NCBI RefSeq assembly: GCF_018397995.1
Contig: NZ_BBQH01000014.1
Location: 62,001-126,000 of the forward strand
Direction of reading: 5' to 3'
Length of the DNA stretch: 64,000 bases
DNA from: Rhizomonospora bruguierae
GTDB lineage: Bacteria; Actinomycetota; Actinomycetes; Mycobacteriales; Micromonosporaceae
Each line of letters opens with the position of its first letter. Position 1 is the stretch's first letter. Position numbers and translations under genes: made by a program. This document shows positions 1-9,045 of the stretch, piece by piece. The notes beneath the pieces were generated by a model. That model was not told the origin of the DNA. It searched no databases and saw nothing but the letters and a program-made list of their open reading frames with translations.

Positions 1-280
1 CGTGTCCACCGTGGAGCAGTCCGTTGTGGGAGATGTGGGCGAGCGCGTCGATGTGGGTCCCGACGTGCGTTCCGAGGACGATCAGGTCGTTCGCCGCGGA
101 GCCGCCGTCGGCCCGGACCACATCACCGTGGCGGCGCTGCAGCGTGTGCGTGTAGGCCGCGTGGTTGGGCGACTTCGGCATGCCAACGGCGTATGGCCGT
201 CCGAGGTCGATGACCCTGACACCCTGACCGACAACCTCCACCAGCGCGTCGGCGCCGCCCGCGGGCTCGTGATTGGTCAT
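1..280 (-). CDS. Cyclase-family metal-dependent hydrolase, N-terminal part (cut by window edge)
   Basis: Reading the minus strand from an ATG at 280 gives about 93 residues that run off the left edge. The translation contains IDLGRPYAVGMPKSPNH and then LGTHVGTHIDAL, the His-x-Gly-Thr-His-x-Asp metal-binding signature of the cyclase/kynurenine formamidase superfamily. These enzymes hydrolyse cyclic or aryl amides with a bound divalent metal. The gene diverges from the CitE-like gene at 394, with about 110 nt of shared control region. It fits the amide-degrading theme of the neighbouring operon. The superfamily call is firm; substrate and C-terminus cannot be seen. Confidence 0.8.
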   Translation of the reverse strand, partial: MTNHEPAGGADALVEVVGQGVRVIDLGRPYAVGMPKSPNHAAYTHTLQRRHGDVVRADGGSAANDLIVLGTHVGTHIDALAHISHNGLLHGGH

Positions 281-393
281 CTCGCTGACCCCCTTCCTTT
301 CCGATGCTGCTCATGCACGCCTGCGATCGACGGTTCAAACCGCGTCGACTCCAGGCGGCAACCTCCCCGACCACCGAACGAGAGGAACAACTC

Positions 394-1275
394 ATGACCG
401 CCACGAGGGCTCGCAGCTACCTCTACGTCCCCGGCGACAACGCGCAGATGCTCGCCGGGGCCCCCGGGCGCGGTGCGGATGCGCTCATCGTCGACCTCGA
501 GGACGCCGTCGCCCCGAGCGCGAAGGACGACGCCCTCGCGGTGACCCGTGCCTTCCTCGCGACCGCGGCCGGGATGGTGGACCCCGGGGTCGAGCTGTGG
601 GTCCGAACCCACGACGCCGACCTCACCGGTCAGCTCGCCGCGGTCGTCTGCCCGGCCCTGACGGGAATCGTGCTGCCCAAGGCGGACGTTGAGCGGGCTT
701 CCGAGCTCGACGACGCACTTGCCGTCGCCGAGGCCGCGGCCGGACTGCAGACGGGTCGGACACCGGTCATCGGTCTCGTCGAGACTGCCCGGACCCTGCG
801 CCGGATCGATGCGCTCGCCGAGGCCCCGCGGGTCATCCGGCTTGGGATGGGCGAGGTCGACCTGCGGGCCGACCTCGGGGTCACCGTTTCCGAGGGTGAG
901 CCTGAGCTGCTCTTCGCCCGGTCGGCCGTCGTCACCGCCTCGGCCGCCGCCGGGCTCCTCGCGCCGGTCGCGCCGTCGTCGACGGATTTCCGTGACGTGG
1001 TGGCCCTGCGTGCCTCGACCGAGCGGCTCGTCCGGCTCGGTTTTCGCGCCCGCACGGCGATTCACCCCGCTCAGGTGGCGGTCATCAACGACGCGCTGAC
1101 GCCGACGGCGGAGCGCGTGGCGTGGGCCGAGCAGATCATTGCCTCCTTCGCATCGGCGACGGCGCAGAGCCGCGGAGCGGTCGTCGACCACGAGGGCCGG
1201 ATGCTCGATGTGGCCGTCGTGCGGTCCGCCCAGGACATCCTGCGGCGGACGGGTGGGGACCGTGGCAGGGCCTGA
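394..1275 (+). CDS. HpcH/HpaI aldolase / citrate lyase beta-like (CitE-like) C-C lyase
   Basis: A 293-residue protein starting with RSYLYVPGDN, the usual N-terminus of CitE-like proteins. LIVDLEDAV, LWVRTHD, VLPKAD and IGLVETA supply the Mg-binding acidic residues and the CoA/substrate pocket of this TIM-barrel family. Members cleave malyl-CoA, citramalyl-CoA or similar beta-hydroxyacyl-CoA esters. I chose the ATG at 394, preceded by an AGAGGAA ribosome site, because residues upstream of it do not resemble the family. It converges on the CaiB-type CoA-transferase, which could provide its acyl-CoA substrate. The exact substrate is unknown. Confidence 0.85.
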   Translation: MTATRARSYLYVPGDNAQMLAGAPGRGADALIVDLEDAVAPSAKDDALAVTRAFLATAAGMVDPGVELWVRTHDADLTGQLAAVVCPALTGIVLPKADVERASELDDALAVAEAAAGLQTGRTPVIGLVETARTLRRIDALAEAPRVIRLGMGEVDLRADLGVTVSEGEPELLFARSAVVTASAAAGLLAPVAPSSTDFRDVVALRASTERLVRLGFRARTAIHPAQVAVINDALTPTAERVAWAEQIIASFASATAQSRGAVVDHEGRMLDVAVVRSAQDILRRTGGDRGRA

Positions 1276-1310
1276 CCGGCCGTGGCCCCCGTGATCGCCA
1301 GCGTCGTGGG

Positions 1311-2525
1311 TCAACGGGCCACCCCGCGGGCCCGCAGGCCCTCCACGGCCTCGGCCTCGATGAGCCCGTCGGTGAGGACCGCGTCGGTGTCCGCACCGAG
1401 GGGCCGGCCGGTGAAGCGGATCCGTCCCGGTGTCCCACCCATCCGCCACATGACGTTCTGCATCCGCATCGGCCCGAAGTCGGGATCGTCAACGCTGGTG
1501 ATGAGCTGCAGCGCCTCGACCTGGGGGTCGGCGAGGAGTTCGGACGGGGCGTACACGGCAGCCGCGGCGGCACCGGCCCGCTCGAACTCGGCGAGGACAA
1601 CGTCCCGGGTCCGCTCACCGATCCACCGTCCGACGAGGTCGTCGAGCTCGTCCGCGTGCTCAGCGCGCTGGCCGCCGGTCGCGAACCACGGTTCGCGGGC
1701 CGTCTCCGGGCTGCCGACGAGTTCCATGACCCGCTCGGCGATCGCCGTTGCGCTCGTCGAGATGGCGACCCAGTGCCCGTCGCTCGTCCGGTACGTGTTT
1801 CGGGGAGCGTTGTTGGCCGTCCGGTTTCCGGTCCGCTGCTGGTCGACCCCGAGCTGGTCGGCGTAGAGGACGCCCGGGCCGACGGCCGTCATGATCGGGG
1901 ATAGCAGGTCGAGGTCGATCTCCTGGCCGTGCCCGGAACGTTCCCGGTGGTACAGCGCCATCGACACGGCGGCGGCTCCGGCGATCCCGGCGATCGAATC
2001 CGCGAGCCCGAAGGCCGGCAGGGTCGGCGGCCCGTCCGGCTGCCCGGTCAGGTGGGCGAACCCGCTCATGGACTCGACGAGCGTTCCGAACGCGGGGCGG
2101 TCCGCATAGGGTCCGGACTGCCCGAAGCCGGTGACGTGGATCATGATGAGCCGTGGGTTGGCCGCGCTGAGCACGTCGTACCCGAGCCCCCACCGCGCCA
2201 TGGTTCCCGGGCGGAAGTTCTCAACGACCACGTCGGCGGTCGCCGCGAGGCGCCGGAAGACGTCAGCCGCCTCCGGGTCACCGAGGTAAAGGCCCACGGT
2301 CCGCTTGTTGCGGGCGATCATCTTCCACCAGATGCCCTGCCCGTCCTTCTGGAGCCCGTGGCCGCGCATGCCGTCGCCGTTGCGAGGGTGCTCGATCTTG
2401 ATGACCTCGGCGCCGAAGTCGCCGAGGATCTGCGCGATGATTGGGCCGGCGATGATCGTCGATGCGTCGAGGACGCGGAGGCCGCCGAGCGGACCGTCCG
2501 GGTGGCGACGGGACTGCGCCGTCAC
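1311..2525 (-). CDS. CaiB/BaiF (class III) CoA-transferase
   Basis: 404 residues. The N-terminus reads LGGLRVLDASTIIAGPIIAQ and GAEVIKIEHP, followed by VVENFRPGTM and the catalytic-Asp segment FGLADSIAGIAGAA, all standard for class III CoA-transferases such as formyl-CoA or succinyl-CoA transferases. The GTG start at 2525 overlaps the TGA of the upstream MmgE/PrpD gene (GTGA), indicating translational coupling. It is the last gene of the tctCBA-headed operon. It probably activates the ring-opening product to a CoA ester for the lyase encoded at 394. The family is clear; donor and acceptor acids are not. Confidence 0.9.
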   Translation of the reverse strand: MTAQSRRHPDGPLGGLRVLDASTIIAGPIIAQILGDFGAEVIKIEHPRNGDGMRGHGLQKDGQGIWWKMIARNKRTVGLYLGDPEAADVFRRLAATADVVVENFRPGTMARWGLGYDVLSAANPRLIMIHVTGFGQSGPYADRPAFGTLVESMSGFAHLTGQPDGPPTLPAFGLADSIAGIAGAAAVSMALYHRERSGHGQEIDLDLLSPIMTAVGPGVLYADQLGVDQQRTGNRTANNAPRNTYRTSDGHWVAISTSATAIAERVMELVGSPETAREPWFATGGQRAEHADELDDLVGRWIGERTRDVVLAEFERAGAAAAAVYAPSELLADPQVEALQLITSVDDPDFGPMRMQNVMWRMGGTPGRIRFTGRPLGADTDAVLTDGLIEAEAVEGLRARGVAR

Positions 2526-3982
2526 GCCCGCGACTCCGAACCCGTCGCGCCTCCGGCCTCCAGCGCCCCGCCTGCGGTATCGCCGGGGCCGCCCAGCGCG
2601 GCGAGCAGCCCGGCGACGCCGTGGGCGGAGGCGAGGTCGAGGACGAGCCCGGTGATGACGTCCGTGTCCTTCTCGCGGTTTCCGAAGGCAAGGTTCCCGC
2701 GGAACTTCGTAAGCAACTCCTCCTCGCTGAGCGGATTGGCCGGGCTGCCCCGGCTCGCGTCCACGCGGTGCTCGTGGACCCGGCCATCGGTCATCGTCAC
2801 TCGGACGACGGCCGGCAGCTGGGCAGGGAAAAGCCGATCGCAGGTCTCGTCGACGACGCAACTCACCTTGGCCGCGAGGTCCATCCGGAGGCCCTCCGCG
2901 AGCCGCCCGGACTCGAAGTCGCCGTGCGAGAGACCGAGACCCTCGCCGCCGATGAGGGCGGAGGCGACGGTGTAGGGCGCGCTGAACGCCGCATGGTAGC
3001 CGCTCTCAGGGCGGGCCTTCTCCTCGGCGGGGTGGGCGATCGTCCGCAGCGCCGCCTCGGCGCCACCGACCTCGATCGCCCTGATGTCCTCGGCCCGCAC
3101 CCCATCGGCGCGCAGCGCGACGGCGGCGTCGATGATCGCGTGGGTGAAGACGTTGCACGGGTACGGCTTGAAGGCGATGTGGTCCGAGTGCCACCGGGTA
3201 CCGAGCTCGGCCACAGTGACCCCCGCGTCCATGCCGTCGCCGCAGTGCGAGGACACGAGCCCGAACCGGCCCTCGAAGACCGTCGGGGGACCGGTCAGGC
3301 CGTGCCGGGCCAGCGATGCCGCCGACACCCCGACGTGCGCGGCCCAACCACAGTGGACTCGCTTGACCGTGCCACCGGTGCGGTTCGCCTCGAGAATGCC
3401 CGCGCCCATGCTCGACGCGATCCCGGCCGCCGAGGCGACACCGTCGGCGTCGAGGCCCGCAAGGAGCGCGGCGGCGACGGATGCGCCAATCGCCCCGCAG
3501 ATCGACGTCGCGTGGTAGCCCCGCTCGAAGAAGACCGAGACGTTGCGCTCCACGTCGTAGCCGGCCATCCCGAGCCGAACGGCGAGTTCGACGCCGATAG
3601 CCATGGCATCGAGGGCCTGGGCGCCGATCGCACCGGACGCCTCGGCGGCGGCCAGCGCGGCCGGGACGACCGATGCGCTCGGGTGCACGATGCTCGGCAG
3701 GTGGGTGTCGTCGAAGTCGAGGGCGTGCCCGAGGGTGCCGTTGACGAAGGCCGCGGCGGCCGCCGGGTAGCGCACATTGCTGCCGATGGCCGTCGCCTCG
3801 CTGCCGTCACCCCACGAGCGGGCGACGGCGTGGGCGATCCGGGCCGGTTCGCTGTTCACCGCGGCCAGTGAGTTGCCGAGGAGGTCGAGGGCACGCCAGG
3901 TCGCGTCGCTCCGGATCGAGGCGGACAATCCCTCGGTGTAGCTGGTATGCGCCCAGGCGGCGAACTCATTCACGAATCCCAT
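2522..3982 (-). CDS. MmgE/PrpD family protein
   Basis: 486 residues, normal for the family that includes 2-methylcitrate dehydratase PrpD and cis-aconitate decarboxylase. Recognisable segments are the N-terminal helical domain with RIAHAVARSWG, ALDFDDTHLPSIVHPSA, and later CGWAAHVGVSAASLARHGLTGPP and FKPYPCNVFTHAIIDAA. The enzyme may dehydrate, hydrate or isomerise a polycarboxylic acid made from the ring-opened substrate. It follows the flavin reductase gene after a 91-nt gap and overlaps the CoA-transferase by 4 nt. Many family members have no assigned reaction, so none is claimed here. Confidence 0.88.
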   Translation of the reverse strand: MGFVNEFAAWAHTSYTEGLSASIRSDATWRALDLLGNSLAAVNSEPARIAHAVARSWGDGSEATAIGSNVRYPAAAAAFVNGTLGHALDFDDTHLPSIVHPSASVVPAALAAAEASGAIGAQALDAMAIGVELAVRLGMAGYDVERNVSVFFERGYHATSICGAIGASVAAALLAGLDADGVASAAGIASSMGAGILEANRTGGTVKRVHCGWAAHVGVSAASLARHGLTGPPTVFEGRFGLVSSHCGDGMDAGVTVAELGTRWHSDHIAFKPYPCNVFTHAIIDAAVALRADGVRAEDIRAIEVGGAEAALRTIAHPAEEKARPESGYHAAFSAPYTVASALIGGEGLGLSHGDFESGRLAEGLRMDLAAKVSCVVDETCDRLFPAQLPAVVRVTMTDGRVHEHRVDASRGSPANPLSEEELLTKFRGNLAFGNREKDTDVITGLVLDLASAHGVAGLLAALGGPGDTAGGALEAGGATGSESRA

Positions 3983-4073
3983 GGTGGGTCACTCATCTTC
4001 CTGTCGATGCCGGCGAGCCGGCTCGGCGTATGGCTGGTGTGCTGGGCGCGCGGCCCGCTCAGGATCAGGCCAT

Positions 4074-4721
4074 CTACTCCCGCTGGTAGCGGCTGCGGAC
4101 CTCGTCGGGCTCGAGCCGCGGTAGGTGGAGGACGTCGCCGAGGGCTGAGTAGTACGGACCGCCGAGGCGGGCCACGACGTCGACGTTCTCGTAATTGACG
4201 TGCCGCCCGTCAAAGATGTCATCGCGGAAGACATAGTGCTTGACCTCGCAGAGGGCGAGGTAGGAGATCCCGACGGCGATGAACTCCAGGAACTCGCAGA
4301 ACAGCGCCCCGGAGGAGCCAGCGACGATCGGCGGGAAGCCCGGCATCATCCGGTCCTGGCCGAGGCCGACCTCGAGAAACTCGTCGGTGTTGGCGATGAA
4401 CTCGGCCGCGCTGCCGACCATCGGCTCGACGGTCGGTCGTTCAACCTGGCTGATTGTCAACCGCCGGTCCCGTTTGAGGTTCGTGTAGGTGTCCTTCTCC
4501 TCCCCGGAACGCTTCAGCGCCTGCGCCCCGATCGAGAAGAGAACCGTCGGCGGCTCCGGCGAGGCGACGGTAAAGAACGAGTACGGCGCGAGGTTCGCCG
4601 ACCCGTCGGGCGCGTTCGTCGCGACCCACGCGATCGGCCGGGGGACCACACTGGCCGTCAGGTACTTGTAGTTGTCGGCACGGTCGGTGTCGACGACGTG
4701 ATAGCGGCCTTCCTTACGCAC
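4074..4721 (-). CDS. Flavin reductase-like protein (FMN split-barrel)
   Basis: 215 residues with the flavin reductase-like split-barrel pattern: an N-terminal YKYLTASVVPRPIAWVAT strand block, then NLAPYSFFTVASPEPPTVLFSIG, which contacts FMN. Such proteins either reduce flavin for a partner monooxygenase or bind FMN as oxidoreductases. I chose the GTG at 4721 because a GGAGG lies 6 nt upstream and the family signature begins soon after. The start overlaps the end of the dihydropyrimidinase-like gene by 8 nt. No partner monooxygenase is encoded in the visible operon, so its electron acceptor is unclear. Confidence 0.85.
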   Translation of the reverse strand: MRKEGRYHVVDTDRADNYKYLTASVVPRPIAWVATNAPDGSANLAPYSFFTVASPEPPTVLFSIGAQALKRSGEEKDTYTNLKRDRRLTISQVERPTVEPMVGSAAEFIANTDEFLEVGLGQDRMMPGFPPIVAGSSGALFCEFLEFIAVGISYLALCEVKHYVFRDDIFDGRHVNYENVDVVARLGGPYYSALGDVLHLPRLEPDEVRSRYQRE

Positions 4722-6168
4722 CGTGGGCCTCCGTCCCGGGGGCCGCCGCGACGGCCGCGCCGAGCGGGCGATGGAGGTACCGTCCCGTCGGCTCGCCAAC
4801 GGGACGGCCGTCGAGGGCGATGGTCCTCCCGCGCAGCAGGGTGCGGACCGGCCACGCCCGCAAATCCATCCCGGCATAGGGGGAGTGGTCCTGCGCGGAA
4901 TGGAGCTGTTCGGATGCGAGGGTGCGGTCGGCATCCGGGTCGAAGATGACGATGTCGGCGTCGGCCCCGATCCCGATCCGGCCCTTCGGTCCGTAGCACC
5001 CGTAGGCCTTGGCCGGGTTGGCGCTCGCGAGTGCGACGATGCGTCCGAGCGGGATTCCGCGCTCAAGGTAGCCCTTGCTGACGAGGGTCGGGTACATGAG
5101 TGCCGCCCCGCCGAAGCCGGGGACGGCATCCCACACCTCACCGGCCTTCTGCTCGCTCATCGCGCAGCAGTGGTCGCTGCCGAGCCAGTCGATCCGGCCG
5201 TCCTCGACCGCCGCCCAGAGGGCATCGGCGTCGGACTGGCCGCGGATGGGCGGGTTGACCTTCGCGAGGTTGCTCTCGCCGAAGGCCCCGGCGAGGACGA
5301 GGTAGTGCGCGGCCGTCTCGGCCCGGATGTCGTGCCCAGGGACGAGGGCCCGCGCCTGGCCGACGGCGGTCACGGCCGCCTCGCTTGACAGGTGGAGGAG
5401 GTTGACCGGGGCCCCTGTCGCCGCCGCCATCTGACCTGTGCGAAGGATGCTGATCGCCTCGCCGAGCGCCGGCCGCGCCGCGGCGTACCGACCGAGTGGG
5501 GCAAGTCCGATCCCGTCGGCCCGCTGCTGGAAAAGTGAGATGAGATCGGCGTCCTCGCAGTGCACGCTGAGCGAGACCCGGCCGGCGTCGCCGAGTCGCT
5601 CATCGAGCGTGGCGACCTTCTCCATGATCCGGTAGGCGAAGGCCGCGTCGTAGGACTCGGACTCGGAGTCCATCCGGGCCCCGATGTAGGACCAGAAGAA
5701 CTTGAAGCTGCTGACTCCCATCTCGCAGACGAGCCAGTCCATCTCGGTGACGTGGGTGTCGGTCATCGGGGCCAGGTGATAGCCGAAGTCGACGTGGGCC
5801 CGGCCCCGTGTCGCCGCGAGGACCTCGGGGAAGATCTCCCGGTAGGGTCCGCTCCGCTCAAGGTAGTGCGAGCCGGTCCGGAAGTAGCTGATGATGCTCG
5901 TCGTCCCGCCGACGGCCGCCGTGACCGTCTCGGTCTGTGTGTCCTCTTCGATGCTCCGGTAAATGCCGAGGTGGAAGTGGCCGTCGACCGCCCCGGGTAG
6001 GACGAGTCGGCCCTCAGCGTTGATCACCTCCGCGGCGTCCACGGGGTCGAGGTCGTGGCCGATCGCGGTGACCACGCCCGAGCTGATCCCGATCGAGGCG
6101 GTTATCGGATCGTCCTGTGACTCAACCAGAACGAGCCCGTCACGGATCACCGTGTCAAAGCGGGGCAC
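4714..6168 (-). CDS. Dihydropyrimidinase/hydantoinase-like cyclic amidohydrolase
   Basis: 484 residues, typical of dihydropyrimidinase and D-hydantoinase. DGHFHLG near residue 60 gives the HxH metal pair, GVSSFKFFWSY supplies the lysine that is carbamylated in this family, SVHCEDADL and the later LGSDHCC give the remaining His and Asp ligands. It should hydrolyse a cyclic amide bond (hydantoin, dihydropyrimidine, succinimide or lactam). It sits between an isochorismatase-type amidase and the flavin reductase in one operon. The ring it opens cannot be decided from sequence. Confidence 0.88.
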   Translation of the reverse strand: MPRFDTVIRDGLVLVESQDDPITASIGISSGVVTAIGHDLDPVDAAEVINAEGRLVLPGAVDGHFHLGIYRSIEEDTQTETVTAAVGGTTSIISYFRTGSHYLERSGPYREIFPEVLAATRGRAHVDFGYHLAPMTDTHVTEMDWLVCEMGVSSFKFFWSYIGARMDSESESYDAAFAYRIMEKVATLDERLGDAGRVSLSVHCEDADLISLFQQRADGIGLAPLGRYAAARPALGEAISILRTGQMAAATGAPVNLLHLSSEAAVTAVGQARALVPGHDIRAETAAHYLVLAGAFGESNLAKVNPPIRGQSDADALWAAVEDGRIDWLGSDHCCAMSEQKAGEVWDAVPGFGGAALMYPTLVSKGYLERGIPLGRIVALASANPAKAYGCYGPKGRIGIGADADIVIFDPDADRTLASEQLHSAQDHSPYAGMDLRAWPVRTLLRGRTIALDGRPVGEPTGRYLHRPLGAAVAAAPGTEAHGA

Positions 6169-6195
6169 GCTTGCTCCTGTTCTTCGTTGGTACGG

Positions 6196-6987
6196 CTAGG
6201 GTCGAGGCCGGCGTGACGTCGGGATCGCTTCGTCGCTCAGGGAGCGGAGCCAGGCGATAGCGTCGTCCGCGAGGCAGAGGTCCGCGTACTTCATCCACAT
6301 GTCGAGCAGGGCGACCCGGTGGGAGATGCCGACGCGGTCGCCGACAGCGTCGGCGACGACGATCGGGCGTAGCCCACGGGCCGCCGCGTCGACGACCGAG
6401 GCCCGGATGCACCCGCTCGTCGACAGGCCGGTGACCACGACGGTGTCGGCGCCGATCTCGGCGAGGTGGGCGTCGAGGATCGTCCCGTGGAACACGCTCG
6501 CCGAGCCCTTGACGATGAAGAGCTCATCTTCCTGCGGCGCGAGGATCGCCGGCATCGAGGCGCCGATCGCCCCCTGCATCAGCACCGTTGCGGCGTGGCG
6601 CTTGTCGTCGAACTGCGTGCCACCCTGGCTCGGGTCATGCGCAACCACCGTCGAGATGACGGGGACGCGGGCGGCGCGGGCTGCGGCGACGATGGGCACG
6701 GCCCGTTCGAGGGCCCGCCAGGCCGCCGCCCCCGCACCGGCGGGGAACTCGTCGAGTTGCTCCTCGACGGGGGCATCCCGGCCGAGGTAGGAGTGCTGGA
6801 AGTCGATGACGAGCAGCGCCGGCCGGCTGCCCGGGCCGCGTGGCTTCCCGTAGCGGGCGACGACGTGCTCCTCGCCCGGCGCGAGAAGGCTGCGCCATCC
6901 GGGCGCCACGTCGTCGATGGTCCGCAACTGGAGTGGACGCCCGACTCCGGGCCCGGGGGCCTGTGGTGAGGGCGCGTCGGTGGGCAC
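6196..6987 (-). CDS. Isochorismatase-family cysteine hydrolase (N-carbamoylsarcosine amidase-like)
   Basis: 263 residues. ALLVIDFQHSY supplies the catalytic Asp, LFIVKGSASVFHGT the Lys, and VVTGLSTSGCIRASVVDA the nucleophilic Cys of the isochorismatase-like hydrolase family. The TSGC setting and length are close to N-carbamoylsarcosine amidase and maleamate amidase. It probably hydrolyses the linear amide or carbamoyl product released by the neighbouring cyclic amidohydrolase, giving ammonia and an acid. The GTG start at 6987 has AAGGAG 6 nt upstream. The tctA stop lies 11 nt before it. Confidence 0.87.
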   Translation of the reverse strand: MPTDAPSPQAPGPGVGRPLQLRTIDDVAPGWRSLLAPGEEHVVARYGKPRGPGSRPALLVIDFQHSYLGRDAPVEEQLDEFPAGAGAAAWRALERAVPIVAAARAARVPVISTVVAHDPSQGGTQFDDKRHAATVLMQGAIGASMPAILAPQEDELFIVKGSASVFHGTILDAHLAEIGADTVVVTGLSTSGCIRASVVDAAARGLRPIVVADAVGDRVGISHRVALLDMWMKYADLCLADDAIAWLRSLSDEAIPTSRRPRP

Positions 6988-6998
6988 GGTGGACTCCT

Positions 6999-8531
6999 TC
7001 ACCTTGAGGTGGGGGTGGATTCTGGCTGCTCGGGTCGGTCGCCGGCGGCGCGTCGGCGTCCGCCGAAACGCCGCTTCAGCGGTGCTGCGGCGAAGACGGC
7101 GACGAGCAGGACGAGCATGGCGAGGGCGGCCGGCCGTTGCAGGTAGACCCCGATCCCGGCACCGGACATGACGAGCGACTGCCGGAAGGACGTCTCCATG
7201 ATCGGCCCGAGGATGAAGGCGATGACGAAGGGTGCGGCGTCGAAGCCGCCCTTGCGCATGAGGTAGCCGAGGACACCGAAGACGATGACGAGCCACACGT
7301 CGAAGAGCCGGTTGGCGAGGCTGTAGGCCCCGATGAGCGAGATGAGAATCGCGGCTGGCCCGAGCACGGACATCCGGATGCGTAGCAGCTGAGTGAAGAC
7401 CCCGACGAGCGGCAGGTTAAGGATGATGAGGAAGACGTTGCCGATCGCCATCGAGGCGATGACGCCCCAGAAGACGGCCGGGGAGGTATGCATGAGCTGC
7501 GGCCCCGGCGTGATGCCCTGGATGAGGAGTGCTCCGTAGAGGAGGGCGAGGACGGCGTTGCTCGGCAGGCCGAGGGTGAGCAGGGGGACGAAGGCCGACG
7601 TCGATGACGCGTTGTTCGCCGTCTCCGGTCCGGCGACGCCTTCGATGGCGCCCCGACCGAAACGCTCCGGCGTCTTGGACCGGGCCTTCTCCCAGGCATA
7701 CGAAATAATCGAGCTGAGGACACCACCGCCACCGGGCAGCAGACCGATGCCGAAGCCGAGGGCGCTGCCGCGGGCAATCGGTCCGGCCGATGTCTTCATC
7801 TCCTTGCGGCTCGGCAGGAACTCGCGCAGCTTGGTCCTGATGGCCACCCCGGCCGCCGTGTTCTCGCAATTATGGAGAATCTCGCCGATACCAAATACGC
7901 CGATGGCCACGACGACGAAGTCGAACCCGTCGGCGAGTTCGAGGACGCCGCCAATGAGCCGCTGTTCGCCGGTGAAGATGTCCTGGCCGACCGTGCCCAG
8001 TAGAAGGCCGAACGCGGCCGCGGCGAGGCTCTTCCACGTCGAGCCCGTGCCGAGCCTCGTGATGAGGGCGATGCCGAGCAGGGTGAGGACGGCGAACTCC
8101 GGTGGACCGATCCGGATCGCGAGCGCCGCGAGTGGCGGGGCGACGAAGATCAGGGCGGCGACGGAGACCATGCCGCCGATGAACGATCCGATGGCGGCGA
8201 TGCTGAGCGCCTGTCCGGCCCGGCCTCGCACGGCCATCTGATAGCCGTCGAGCGTCGTGATGACCGAGGCCGCTTCCCCGGGCAGGTTGAGCAGGACCGA
8301 GGTGATCGTCCCGCCGTACATCGAGCCGTAGTAGATTCCCGCGAGCATGATGAGCGCGGTTTCCGGTGCCATCGTGTAGGTGATGGGCAAGAGCAGGGCG
8401 ATCGTCGCGCTCGGGCCGAGTCCGGGGAGGACCCCGATGGCCGTTCCGATGAGGACGCCGAGGAAAACGAAGATCAGGTTGGTCGGATGGAGGGCGACCT
8501 CGAAGCCGTAGAGGATCGAATTGAGGTCCAT
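6999..8531 (-). CDS. tctA: Tripartite tricarboxylate transporter, large permease TctA
   Basis: 510 residues with about 11-12 hydrophobic segments. TctA motifs include LIGTAIGVLPGLGPSATIALLLP near the N-terminus and GIYYGSMYGGTITSVLLNLPGEA, then GFGIGLLPGGGGVLSSIISYAWEK. It forms the large channel subunit that takes up carboxylates delivered by TctC, driven by an ion gradient. It follows tctB by 40 nt. The short hydrophilic tail after about residue 490 is normal. Confidence 0.95.
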   Translation of the reverse strand: MDLNSILYGFEVALHPTNLIFVFLGVLIGTAIGVLPGLGPSATIALLLPITYTMAPETALIMLAGIYYGSMYGGTITSVLLNLPGEAASVITTLDGYQMAVRGRAGQALSIAAIGSFIGGMVSVAALIFVAPPLAALAIRIGPPEFAVLTLLGIALITRLGTGSTWKSLAAAAFGLLLGTVGQDIFTGEQRLIGGVLELADGFDFVVVAIGVFGIGEILHNCENTAAGVAIRTKLREFLPSRKEMKTSAGPIARGSALGFGIGLLPGGGGVLSSIISYAWEKARSKTPERFGRGAIEGVAGPETANNASSTSAFVPLLTLGLPSNAVLALLYGALLIQGITPGPQLMHTSPAVFWGVIASMAIGNVFLIILNLPLVGVFTQLLRIRMSVLGPAAILISLIGAYSLANRLFDVWLVIVFGVLGYLMRKGGFDAAPFVIAFILGPIMETSFRQSLVMSGAGIGVYLQRPAALAMLVLLVAVFAAAPLKRRFGGRRRAAGDRPEQPESTPTSR

Positions 8532-8571
8532 GCCAAACCTCCCATCCGGTGGCAGTAAATCGGTACTGGCG

Positions 8572-9045
8572 TCATGGGATACCCAGGGGATCGTGGGGGA
8601 GTGGGACCTCGAGCAAGGTTCCGAAGATGAGGGCGAAGCACGCGCTCACGGCGACGCTGAGGAGTGCCGCGACGAGCACGCGTTCGCGACCGAGGAACCG
8701 CAGCCACGCGAAGAGGAGCGCCGAGCCGGCGATGGTGAGACCGACGAGCTGCCAGAGCGGTACGAACAGCGCGAGCGAGAGCACTCCGACAGCGGTGCGC
8801 AGCGATCCGCGGGTGAAGGTCTCGACGTCGTTGGCGTGGTCAATGAAGAAGATCGGGAGGGCCAGGATCACGAGGGCGACCCCGACGATGACGGGGTAGA
8901 GGCCCGGCCCCGGTCTCGTGAATCCCCCGACGCCGAGAGCGGCGCCCTGCGGGATGGCAAAGCCCCCGATGATGAGTGGGCCCAGGGCGATGGCTCGAGA
9001 CGGCCGCAGCCATCGCCCGGGACCCGCGTCGTGCTCGGTCTTCAT
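8572..9045 (-). CDS. tctB: Tripartite tricarboxylate transporter, small permease TctB
   Basis: 157 residues with four hydrophobic segments, beginning with the conserved-looking FTRPGPGLYPVIVG block found in TctB proteins. It is the small membrane subunit that pairs with TctA. The ATG at 9045 overlaps the TGA of tctC (ATGA), so the two are translationally coupled. Low sequence conservation is usual for TctB; identity rests on size, topology and position between tctC and tctA. Confidence 0.92.
   Translation of the reverse strand: MKTEHDAGPGRWLRPSRAIALGPLIIGGFAIPQGAALGVGGFTRPGPGLYPVIVGVALVILALPIFFIDHANDVETFTRGSLRTAVGVLSLALFVPLWQLVGLTIAGSALLFAWLRFLGRERVLVAALLSVAVSACFALIFGTLLEVPLPHDPLGIP

Noticed and set aside
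2-397. Rightward 131-codon frame at the left edge
   Set aside because: The opposite strand encodes a clear cyclase-family HVGTHID motif with a proper start at 280.
5425-5440. CATCTGACCTG in the dihydropyrimidinase-like gene as another operator
   Set aside because: Only the TCTGAC half-core matches, there is no symmetry and it lies deep inside a coding region.
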